From an uncultured Sediminibacterium sp. (GTDB lineage: Bacteria > Bacteroidota > Bacteroidia > Chitinophagales > Chitinophagaceae), in NCBI GenBank assembly GCA_937907555.1, contig CALEST010000253.1:1-5582 (forward strand): 5,582 bases of DNA, read 5' to 3'. Below, in pieces: positions 1-5,582 of the stretch (position 1 is its first letter; each line of letters opens with the position of its first letter). Both the position numbers and the translations under genes were made by a program. A model generated the notes under the pieces. That model was given only the letters and a program-made list of their open reading frames with translations. It was not told the origin of the DNA and did not search any database.

Positions 1-1
1 T

Positions 2-745
2 ACTACTAATATTGGGCGTATTGGCGGTTTTGAAAGGAATTTCTCAAATACAGCGTTTACGAAACTCGAGAAATTCTTAAAAGAATATCCGGTTGCTTTA
101 GGAGAACTGGAAAGCCTGTTAACCAGAAACAGAATCTTCATGGAGCGTACCATTGGTGGCGGTCCTATCAGTGCAGAACGTGCATTGAATTATGGTTTTA
201 CAGGTCCAAACCTAAGAGCTGCTGGTGTAGATTACGATGTACGTGTACATACTCCTTACAGTAGCTATCAGGATTTTGAATTTGATATTCCGGTGGGAAA
301 AACAGGCGACAACTACGATCGCTTCCTGGTGAGAAATGCAGAAATGTGGCAAAGCATGCGCATTATTCAACAGGCTTACAATAAAATTCAGGAATTCAAG
401 GGAACAGAATCCGAAGTGTATCATGCAGATGTACCAGAATATTATCTTCCTAAGAAAGAAGATGTGTACACCAAAATGGAAGCCTTAATCTGGCATTTCA
501 AAATCATCATGGGTGAAGTAGATATGCCAAAAGGTGAAGTATACCATGCAGTAGAAGGAGGAAACGGAGAGCTTGGATTTTATTTAATCAGTGATGGAGG
601 AAGAACCCCATTCAGACTGCATTTCCGCAGACCTTGCTTTATTTACTATCAGGCTTATCCTGAGTTGGTAAAAGACAGCATGTTGTCTGATGCCATTTTA
701 ACCATGAGTAGTTTAAACCTGATTGCAGGTGAATTGGATGCTTAA
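2..745 (+). CDS. nuoD: NADH-quinone oxidoreductase subunit D, C-terminal part (5' end outside window)
   Basis: This is the 49-kDa-type subunit of the peripheral arm of complex I. With NuoB and NuoH it forms the quinone reduction site on the cytoplasmic side of the membrane. The frame is open from base 2, so the gene enters from upstream; the ATG at 140 is an internal Met in the conserved stretch RNRIFMERT, not the start. 247 codons are visible of about 400 usual for the family. Recognisable blocks are LLTRNRIFMERT, YGFTGPNLRAAGVDYDVR, the GDNYDRFLVRNAEM region, EGGNGELGFYLISDGG, RLHFRRPCF, and the C-terminal SSLNLIAGELDA, which corresponds to the usual family ending. The quinone-contacting His and Tyr known near the family's N-terminus lie outside the window. 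Whether it is fused to NuoC cannot be seen. It ends in tandem TAA stops (743-748), 11 bases before nuoE. Confidence 0.97.
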   Translation, partial: TTNIGRIGGFERNFSNTAFTKLEKFLKEYPVALGELESLLTRNRIFMERTIGGGPISAERALNYGFTGPNLRAAGVDYDVRVHTPYSSYQDFEFDIPVGKTGDNYDRFLVRNAEMWQSMRIIQQAYNKIQEFKGTESEVYHADVPEYYLPKKEDVYTKMEALIWHFKIIMGEVDMPKGEVYHAVEGGNGELGFYLISDGGRTPFRLHFRRPCFIYYQAYPELVKDSMLSDAILTMSSLNLIAGELDA

Positions 746-756
746 TAAAAGAAGCT

Positions 757-1257
757 ATGACTAAGTTTAATGATGAACAACTGAAAGAGTTTAGCCGCCT
801 GGTGGCTCGTTATCCGGAAGGAAAGCAGAAAAGTGCTCTATTGCCTGTACTGCATTTGGCACAGGACAGCTTTGGTGGATGGCTGAGTGCGGAAACCATG
901 GATTATGTAGCAGAGCTATTGAATATAACGCCAATTGAAGTGTATGAAGTGGCTACTTTCTATAGCATGTATAATTTAAAACCTGTTGGTAAATACATGT
1001 TTGAAGTTTGCCAGACAGGTCCTTGTATGGTAAATGGATGCGACGATATCATTGAATATATTGGAACCAAACTGGGAATTAAACCAGGGGAAACTACAGC
1101 AGATGGCATGTTTACCTTAAAAACGGTAGAGTGTTTAGGTGCCTGTGGTTATGCGCCAATGATGCAAATGGGAAAACATTATAAGGAGCATCTGACCAAA
1201 GAAAGAGTGGACGCCATTATTGATGAATGCAGAAAAAATGCTGCCGCAAATAATTAA
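757..1257 (+). CDS. nuoE: NADH-quinone oxidoreductase subunit E (24-kDa type, thioredoxin-like [2Fe-2S] protein)
   Basis: NuoE is part of the NADH dehydrogenase module and carries the off-pathway [2Fe-2S] cluster N1a next to the FMN of NuoF. The 166 aa length is normal for the family. An N-terminal helical region (about 1-70, with the conserved EVYEVATFYSMY at 61-72) precedes a thioredoxin-like ferredoxin domain. The four cluster ligands are all present: Cys85 and Cys90 in CQTGPC, and Cys126 and Cys130 in CLGAC, giving the expected C-x4-C and C-x3-C pattern. The ATG at 757 lies 11 bases after nuoD; the leader is purine-rich (AAAAGAAG) but not a strong ribosome binding site. Only 3 bases separate its stop from nuoF, which suggests coupled translation. 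The start agrees with family length. Confidence 0.98.
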   Translation: MTKFNDEQLKEFSRLVARYPEGKQKSALLPVLHLAQDSFGGWLSAETMDYVAELLNITPIEVYEVATFYSMYNLKPVGKYMFEVCQTGPCMVNGCDDIIEYIGTKLGIKPGETTADGMFTLKTVECLGACGYAPMMQMGKHYKEHLTKERVDAIIDECRKNAAANN

Positions 1258-1260
1258 GAT

Positions 1261-2613
1261 ATGGGTGTAAAATTATTATTAGAGAAAGCGCATGTGCCGG
1301 GTATCCGTTACATTGAAACCTATAGGAAAGAAGGAGGATATCGTGCGGTGGAAAAAGCTTTGAAGCAAATGGATCCTGCATCCATTGTGGAAGAAGTAAA
1401 GAAAAGCGGACTTCGTGGAAGAGGTGGTGCTGGTTTCCCTGCGGGAATGAAATGGAGCTTTATTGCCAAGCCGGAAGGAGTGCCCAGACACCTGGTTTGT
1501 AATGCAGACGAAAGTGAGCCGGGAACTTTCAAAGACCGTTATTTAATGGAGTTTATTCCTCACTTGCTGATTGAAGGATTGATTGTTTCATCCTTTGCAT
1601 TGGGAAGCAACGACACTTACATTTATATCCGTGGGGAATACGCATGGATTGTAGATATTCTGGAACAGGCAATTGAAGAAGCCAAAGCCAATGGATTCTT
1701 AGGTAAGAATATTCTGGGCACTGGATTCGATTGTAATATTTATGTGCAAAGAGGAGCAGGTGCTTATATCTGCGGAGAAGAAACTGCCTTGATTGAATCA
1801 CTGGAAGGAAAGAGAGGAAATCCAAGAATTAAACCTCCGTTCCCTGCTATTGAAGGTTTGTGGAGAAGACCAACCGTGGTTAACAACGTAGAAACCCTGG
1901 CAGCAGTGGTTCCAATCATAAATATGGGTGGAGATGAATACGCAAAAATCGGGGTGGGCCGTTCTACCGGAACCAAACTGATTTCTGCCTGCGGTAATAT
2001 CAATAAGCCTGGTGTATATGAAATTGATATGACCATTTCTGTTGAAGAGTTTATTTATTCAGATGAATATTGTGGTGGTATTGCCAACGGAAAAAGATTG
2101 AAAGCCTGCATACCAGGCGGATCTTCTGTTCCTATTTTACCTGCCAATCTTTTATTGAAAACAGCCAAGGGCGAAACCCGCTACATGAACTATGAAAGTT
2201 TAAGCGATGGCGGTTTTGCAACGGGTTCCATGATGGGATCCGGTGGGTTCATTGTACTGGACGAAGACCAGTGTATTGTAAAAAACACTTACACATTGGC
2301 CCGTTTCTATCGCCACGAAAGTTGCGGACAGTGTTCACCTTGCCGTGAAGGAACTGGCTGGATGGAAAAGATTTTGAAGAACATTGATACCGGAAAAGGT
2401 AAGATGAGTGATATTGATTTGTTGTGGGATATTCAGCGCAAGATTGAAGGAAATACCATCTGTCCTCTGGGAGATGCTGCGGCATGGCCGGTTGCAGCTG
2501 CCATTAGACATTTCAGAGATGAATTTGAATGGCATGTGAATCATCCTGAAGAAGCACAAAAAAGAAATTATGGATTGGCGCATTATGCAGATCCTATTCA
2601 TGTACCAGCTTAA
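1261..2613 (+). CDS. nuoF: NADH-quinone oxidoreductase subunit F (51-kDa type, NADH/FMN and [4Fe-4S] N3)
   Basis: NuoF is the catalytic NADH-oxidising subunit: it binds NADH and FMN and passes electrons to [4Fe-4S] cluster N3. At 450 aa it has normal family length. The glycine-rich nucleotide/flavin segment GLRGRGGAGFPAGMKW covers residues 50-65, followed by NADESEPGTFKDR (81-93). The first family signature, GAGAYICGEETALIES, is at 165-180. An SLBB-type fold probably spans about 248-300. The second signature, ESCGQCSPCREG (353-364), supplies Cys355, Cys358 and Cys361 of N3, and Cys401 in NTICPLGD is the fourth ligand. All key motifs are intact, so the subunit should be functional. Its presence with nuoE indicates the NADH-accepting 14-subunit form of complex I. 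The start at 1261 is 3 bases after the nuoE stop, with no clear Shine-Dalgarno. Confidence 0.98.
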   Translation: MGVKLLLEKAHVPGIRYIETYRKEGGYRAVEKALKQMDPASIVEEVKKSGLRGRGGAGFPAGMKWSFIAKPEGVPRHLVCNADESEPGTFKDRYLMEFIPHLLIEGLIVSSFALGSNDTYIYIRGEYAWIVDILEQAIEEAKANGFLGKNILGTGFDCNIYVQRGAGAYICGEETALIESLEGKRGNPRIKPPFPAIEGLWRRPTVVNNVETLAAVVPIINMGGDEYAKIGVGRSTGTKLISACGNINKPGVYEIDMTISVEEFIYSDEYCGGIANGKRLKACIPGGSSVPILPANLLLKTAKGETRYMNYESLSDGGFATGSMMGSGGFIVLDEDQCIVKNTYTLARFYRHESCGQCSPCREGTGWMEKILKNIDTGKGKMSDIDLLWDIQRKIEGNTICPLGDAAAWPVAAAIRHFRDEFEWHVNHPEEAQKRNYGLAHYADPIHVPA

Positions 2614-2620
2614 TTAAGTT

Positions 2621-3718
2621 ATGTCTGAACAACCATTATTTAAAGTAACCATCGACAATATCACGGTAGAAGTACCTGCGGGTACTACGATCCTGAATGC
2701 GGCGCGTAAGATTGGCGGCGATGTTGCTCCCCCTGCCATGTGTTATTACAGCAAACTGGAAGGCAGTGGTGGAAAGTGCAGAACCTGTTTGGTAGAAGTT
2801 AGCAAAGGATCTGAGAAAGATCCAAGACCGATGCCTAAACTGGTGGCCAGCTGTCGTACTACTGTAATGGATGGAATGGAAGTTAAAAATATTACGAGTG
2901 ACCGCGTAATGGATGCCCGCAGTGGTGTAGTGGAATTTTTACTAATCAATCACCCATTGGATTGTCCGGTATGCGATCAGGCAGGAGAATGTCATTTACA
3001 GGACCTTAGCTATGAGCACGGTAAAGCGGGTACCCGTTATGAGTTCCAGCGAAGAACATTCAAGAAGCACGATTTAGGAGATAAGATTCAGTTGCATATG
3101 ACGCGTTGCATTCTATGCTACCGTTGTGTATTTACTGCTGATCAGTTAACAGGAAAAAGAGAGCACGGTGTATTAGACAGAGGAGATCATGCAGAAATTG
3201 CTACTTACATTGAGAAGAATTTAGACAACGAATTTATTGGAAACGTAATTGATGTTTGTCCGGTGGGTGCTTTAACCGATAAAACATTCCGTTTCAAAAA
3301 CAGGGTATGGTTCTTAAAACCAATGGACGCTCACAGAGATTGTCCAACCTGTAGCGGTAAAGTAACGCTATGGAACAGAGGAGACGAAGTGTTCAGAGTT
3401 ACTGCACGCAAAGATCAGTGGGGTGAAGTGGAAGACTGGATTTGTAATACCTGCAGATTCGACAAGAAACAAACCAGTGACTGGGTAATTGAAGGACCCA
3501 GACTGATTGACCGTCACTCAGTTATTTCTCAGGGTCACTATGCAGGCTCTGTGGGAACACATAAACCAACAGAAACTTTTGAAGCAGTTCATGCTGGTCG
3601 TCAGCCTAAGTTGCTCATGGATATTCATAGCGTAAGCGAAGTGAACAAGCCTGAAATTACCTTGAGCAAATTAGACAGACCTGCACATTCAACTGACTTT
3701 ACATCGAATAAAGACTAA
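2621..3718 (+). CDS. nuoG: NADH-quinone oxidoreductase subunit G, short form without the molybdopterin-like domain
   Basis: NuoG wires electrons from NuoF to NuoI through a chain of Fe-S clusters. The N-terminal ferredoxin-like domain has Cys41, Cys53, Cys56 and Cys78 for [2Fe-2S] N1b. The next domain has the His-Cys3 set His111, Cys115, Cys118 and Cys124 for N5. Cys163, Cys166 and Cys169 (CILCYRC) plus Cys213 (DVCPVGAL) bind N4. After this, where many bacteria hold N7, two CxxC pairs occur (Cys241/244 and Cys275/278); the third classical N7 Cys is Val248. The protein is 365 aa, against roughly 700-900 in E. coli-like forms: the large formate-dehydrogenase-like C-terminal domain is missing. 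Residues 301-365 form a polar tail with no domain I recognise. nuoH begins 12 bases after the stop, so no remnant of a lost domain lies downstream and the short form looks genuine. Tandem TAA stops end the gene (3716-3721). Confidence 0.96.
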   Translation: MSEQPLFKVTIDNITVEVPAGTTILNAARKIGGDVAPPAMCYYSKLEGSGGKCRTCLVEVSKGSEKDPRPMPKLVASCRTTVMDGMEVKNITSDRVMDARSGVVEFLLINHPLDCPVCDQAGECHLQDLSYEHGKAGTRYEFQRRTFKKHDLGDKIQLHMTRCILCYRCVFTADQLTGKREHGVLDRGDHAEIATYIEKNLDNEFIGNVIDVCPVGALTDKTFRFKNRVWFLKPMDAHRDCPTCSGKVTLWNRGDEVFRVTARKDQWGEVEDWICNTCRFDKKQTSDWVIEGPRLIDRHSVISQGHYAGSVGTHKPTETFEAVHAGRQPKLLMDIHSVSEVNKPEITLSKLDRPAHSTDFTSNKD

Positions 3719-3730
3719 TAAACCAGAAGC

Positions 3731-4780
3731 ATGACACTATTGGCCTTAGATTGGATATTAATGCTGGAGAAGCTAATCCTGATTGCGATTATTGTTTTCG
3801 CCAGCCTGGGCATTGCCCTTTATACTACGTTTTCTGAACGTAAAGTAGCGGCGGTTTTGCAAGACAGACCAGGTCCGAACCGTGCGGGTCCAATGGGTTT
3901 ATTACAACCTTTGGCGGATGGTTTGAAGTTGATTATGAAGGAAGAAATTATTCCGAATTCAGCCAACAAAGCCCTGTTTATTTTAGGACCGGCTATGGCA
4001 ATGACAGCAGCTTTAATGACCTGCGCTGTTATTCCCTGGAGTAGTTCAGTAGAGTTGTTCGGAAGAAAAATTGATTTGCAGATTGCCGATATCAATATTG
4101 GAATTCTATATGTATTTGGTGTTGTGAGTATGGGGGTATATGGTATCATGATTGGCGGCTGGGCATCCAATAACAAGTTCTCTTTGATGGCTGCCTTGCG
4201 TGGTGCTTCTCAGGCAATCAGTTATGAACTCGCCATGGGATTGTCTTTGATTGCCGTGTTAATGCTTTCCGGATCATTGAGTTTAAAAACAATTGTAGAC
4301 CAGCAAATGGCACCGGGTGCATGGTGGAATATTGTATATCAGCCATTGGGCTTCTTATTGTTCTTCATTTGTGCCATGGCAGAATGTAACAGAACACCTT
4401 TTGATTTGCCGGAAGCAGAGAACGAATTAAACATGGGATACCATCAGGAGTATTCTTCCATGAAACTTGGGTTTTATCTATTTGCTGAATATGTGAACAT
4501 GATTATGAGCAGTGCAGTAATGGCCAGCTTGTATTTTGGTGGTTACGATATTCCATTCCTGGATGAATCTACACTGGCACCGAATATTGCGGCGATTTTG
4601 GGTGTGTTGTCTTTGCTTACCAAGATTGTGATTTTCTTATTCCTGTTCATGTGGATTCGCTGGACGATTCCAAGATTCAGATACGACCAGTTGATGAACC
4701 TGGGTTGGAAAAAATTAATACCACTTGCATTGTTGAATATGTTGGCAACAGGTGCAGTGATTTTGTGGCAGCAGGGATAG
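3731..4780 (+). CDS. nuoH: NADH-quinone oxidoreductase subunit H (membrane subunit at the quinone chamber)
   Basis: NuoH is the integral membrane subunit that docks the peripheral arm and forms much of the quinone-binding chamber, coupling quinone reduction to proton translocation. At 349 aa it has normal length, and about eight membrane helices can be read, roughly at 12-34, 81-102, 120-144, 162-183, 201-219, 244-270, 283-308 and 327-346. Family motifs are intact: ERKVAAVLQDRPGPNRAGP (36-54), GLLQPLADGLKLIMKE (56-71), and the acidic signature PFDLPEAENELNMG (223-236) followed by YHQEYSSMK. Conserved membrane and loop carboxylates are seen at Glu166 (SYELA), Glu228, Glu230, Glu232 and Glu253 (FAEY). 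The ATG at 3731 follows nuoG by 12 bases with a weak purine stretch (AGAAG). No defect is visible. Confidence 0.98.
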   Translation: MTLLALDWILMLEKLILIAIIVFASLGIALYTTFSERKVAAVLQDRPGPNRAGPMGLLQPLADGLKLIMKEEIIPNSANKALFILGPAMAMTAALMTCAVIPWSSSVELFGRKIDLQIADINIGILYVFGVVSMGVYGIMIGGWASNNKFSLMAALRGASQAISYELAMGLSLIAVLMLSGSLSLKTIVDQQMAPGAWWNIVYQPLGFLLFFICAMAECNRTPFDLPEAENELNMGYHQEYSSMKLGFYLFAEYVNMIMSSAVMASLYFGGYDIPFLDESTLAPNIAAILGVLSLLTKIVIFLFLFMWIRWTIPRFRYDQLMNLGWKKLIPLALLNMLATGAVILWQQG

Positions 4781-4822
4781 AACAAACATTTACATTTGTG
4801 AACCTTTTATATAAAAGATTAC
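4781..4822 (+). promoter_or_regulatory. H-I intergenic gap with a possible Bacteroidota-type -7 element
   Basis: This 42-base AT-rich gap is the longest in the window. It contains TACATTTG (4791-4798), a perfect fit to the Bacteroidota -7 consensus TAnnTTTG. The nearest TTTG upstream, at 4762-4765 inside nuoH, is 25 bases away, whereas about 19-21 is usual, so the -33 part is poor. A short ACAAA/TTTGT inverted repeat (4782-4786 and 4795-4799) is too weak to call a terminator. An internal promoter for nuoI onward is possible but the match could be chance. Confidence 0.2.
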
Positions 4823-5362
4823 ATGCAAGCTTTAACAAACAGAGTAAAACCAGTAAGCAGGGAGCCGATGAGCTTCATGGAGCGCATCTACTTGCCCAAT
4901 ATATTTAAGGGTATGGCCATTACATTCAGCCATATTTTCAAGAAACAGCCTACTATTCAATATCCTGAACAGAAGCGTGAGTTCAGTCCTGTATTCAGAG
5001 GCCTGCACGTTTTAAACAGAGATGAAGAAGGAAGAGAGCGTTGTACAGCTTGTGGCTTATGTGCTGTGGCCTGTCCTGCTGAAGCCATTACTATGGAAGC
5101 AGCAGAAAGAATGCCAGGAGAAGAAAACAAATACCGGGAAGAGAAGTATGCAGCTAAATATGAAATCAACATGCTGCGTTGCATATTCTGTGGATTGTGT
5201 GAGGAAGCTTGTCCTAAAGATGCCATTTATTTAAGCGAAACTTTTGCGCCTGCGAATTTTACCAGAAAAGGCTTTATCTACGGAAAAGACGATTTATTAA
5301 TTCCGGATAAGAACAAAGCTCCTGAAGAATACGCAGCAGCAAAAGGTGCAGCGAGAGTATAA
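4823..5362 (+). CDS. nuoI: NADH-quinone oxidoreductase subunit I (23-kDa type, 2x[4Fe-4S] ferredoxin)
   Basis: NuoI carries clusters N6a and N6b, relaying electrons from NuoG to NuoB (N2) along the membrane surface. It is 179 aa, within family range. An N-terminal amphipathic segment (about 16-42, MSFMERIYLPNIFKGMAITF onward) fits the membrane-contacting helix. The block YPEQKREFSPVFRGLHVL (47-64) is typical of the family. Two ferredoxin motifs follow: CTACGLCAVAC with Cys74, 77, 80 and 84, and CIFCGLCEEAC with Cys120, 123, 126 and 130, each closed by the usual proline. All eight ligands are present. The ATG at 4823 is the only upstream option, since an in-frame TGA lies at 4799-4801; Met16 and Met19 are possible later starts but would cut the N-terminus short. 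The Ala/Lys/Glu-rich end (about 165-179) looks disordered. Confidence 0.98.
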   Translation: MQALTNRVKPVSREPMSFMERIYLPNIFKGMAITFSHIFKKQPTIQYPEQKREFSPVFRGLHVLNRDEEGRERCTACGLCAVACPAEAITMEAAERMPGEENKYREEKYAAKYEINMLRCIFCGLCEEACPKDAIYLSETFAPANFTRKGFIYGKDDLLIPDKNKAPEEYAAAKGAARV

Positions 5363-5393
5363 TTATTTGCAAGGTTATAATACAATTAAACAG
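5363..5393 (+). other. nuoI-nuoJ intergenic spacer
   Basis: This 31-base AT-rich spacer separates nuoI from nuoJ. It has no GGAGG-like ribosome binding site before the nuoJ ATG, only ATTAAACAG. A TATAAT-like string (5376-5381) is present, but that is the -10 form of other phyla and I do not call a promoter from it. No hairpin strong enough for a terminator is seen, so readthrough is expected. Confidence 0.5.
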
Positions 5394-5582
5394 ATGGATA
5401 CTTTACAAATTTTGTTTTTTTTATTGAGTGCGCTGGCCATATTCAGTGCCATCATGGTACTGGTAAGTAAGAATCCGGTGCACAGTGTACTTTGGTTAAT
5501 TGTGGTATTCTTTGCCATTTCAGGGCATTATATTTTGCTGAACGCACAGTTTCTGGCAATTGTTAATCTGATTGTATATGCG
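5394..5582 (+). CDS. nuoJ: NADH-quinone oxidoreductase subunit J, N-terminal part (3' end outside window)
   Basis: NuoJ is a small membrane subunit of the complex I arm, lying between NuoH and the antiporter-like subunits; its third helix takes part in the conformational coupling of proton pumping. The frame runs open from the ATG at 5394 to the last base, giving 63 codons of a protein usually about 160-200 aa. The N-terminal helix (about 3-22) is followed by SKNPVHSVLWL (24-34), matching the conserved NPVHS block of the family. A second helix spans about 30-48, then LLNAQFLAIVNLIVYA (48-63), which begins the third helix with its conserved VYA motif. Position after nuoI matches canonical nuo order. 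The reading is truncated only by the window edge, not by a stop. Confidence 0.93.
   Translation, partial: MDTLQILFFLLSALAIFSAIMVLVSKNPVHSVLWLIVVFFAISGHYILLNAQFLAIVNLIVYA

Noticed and set aside
140..745. A complete 201-aa protein starting at the ATG at 140
   Set aside because: The frame is open upstream to base 2 and encodes conserved NuoD sequence before this Met, so 140 is an internal codon.
3716..3721. Premature stop or frameshift truncating nuoG
   Set aside because: The stop is followed by a second TAA and then nuoH within 12 bases, with no leftover coding sequence of a larger NuoG.
3820..4176. 118-codon open frame on the minus strand
   Set aside because: It lies wholly antisense to nuoH, whose frame has intact family motifs throughout; the antisense product shows no recognisable domain and is a shadow.
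4782..4799. Inverted repeat ACAAA ... TTTGT after nuoH as a terminator
   Set aside because: Only five AT-rich base pairs with an eight-base loop and no following T-run; too weak, and the operon continues.
4651..4908. 85-codon plus-strand open frame bridging the nuoH-nuoI gap
   Set aside because: It overlaps the end of nuoH and the start of nuoI in another frame, and its product resembles no family; both flanking genes are well supported.
5376..5381. TATAAT string before nuoJ as a sigma70 -10 box
   Set aside because: No paired -35 is seen, the gap is AT-rich, and this form is not the usual Bacteroidota promoter.

Overview
This window is an internal slice of a nuo operon encoding respiratory complex I (proton-pumping NADH:quinone oxidoreductase). 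All genes are on the + strand in the order nuoD (3' part), nuoE, nuoF, nuoG, nuoH, nuoI, nuoJ (5' part). No RNA gene, mobile element, repeat array or CRISPR is visible, and no gene-free stretch exceeds 42 bases. The operon continues beyond both edges: nuoA-C would be expected upstream and nuoK-N downstream.

The organism is most likely an aerobic member of the Bacteroidota, plausibly near Chitinophagaceae/Sphingobacteriales. This inference rests on the very short NuoG (365 aa, without the large molybdopterin-oxidoreductase-like domain), the wording of NuoH and NuoI, moderate GC, and near absence of Shine-Dalgarno sequences. It is from memory of the families, not from a search.

Layout: positions 2-745 hold the quinone-site subunit NuoD. 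Positions 757-3718 hold the NADH-oxidising module: NuoE with cluster N1a, NuoF with FMN, the NADH site and N3, and NuoG with N1b, N5, N4 and a remodelled fourth site. Positions 3731-4780 hold NuoH, the membrane anchor that forms part of the quinone chamber. Positions 4823-5362 hold NuoI with N6a and N6b, and 5394-5582 the start of the membrane subunit NuoJ. Electrons run NADH to FMN (F), then N3 (F), N1b, N4 and N5 (G), N6a and N6b (I), N2 (NuoB, outside the window), and finally quinone at the B/D/H interface.

The genes are separated by only 3-12 bases from nuoD to nuoH, then by 42 (H-I) and 31 (I-J) bases, consistent with one transcript. I do not see an undescribed system here. The points most worth a second look are the compact NuoG and its rearranged cysteines where cluster N7 sits in other bacteria; both may be lineage traits.
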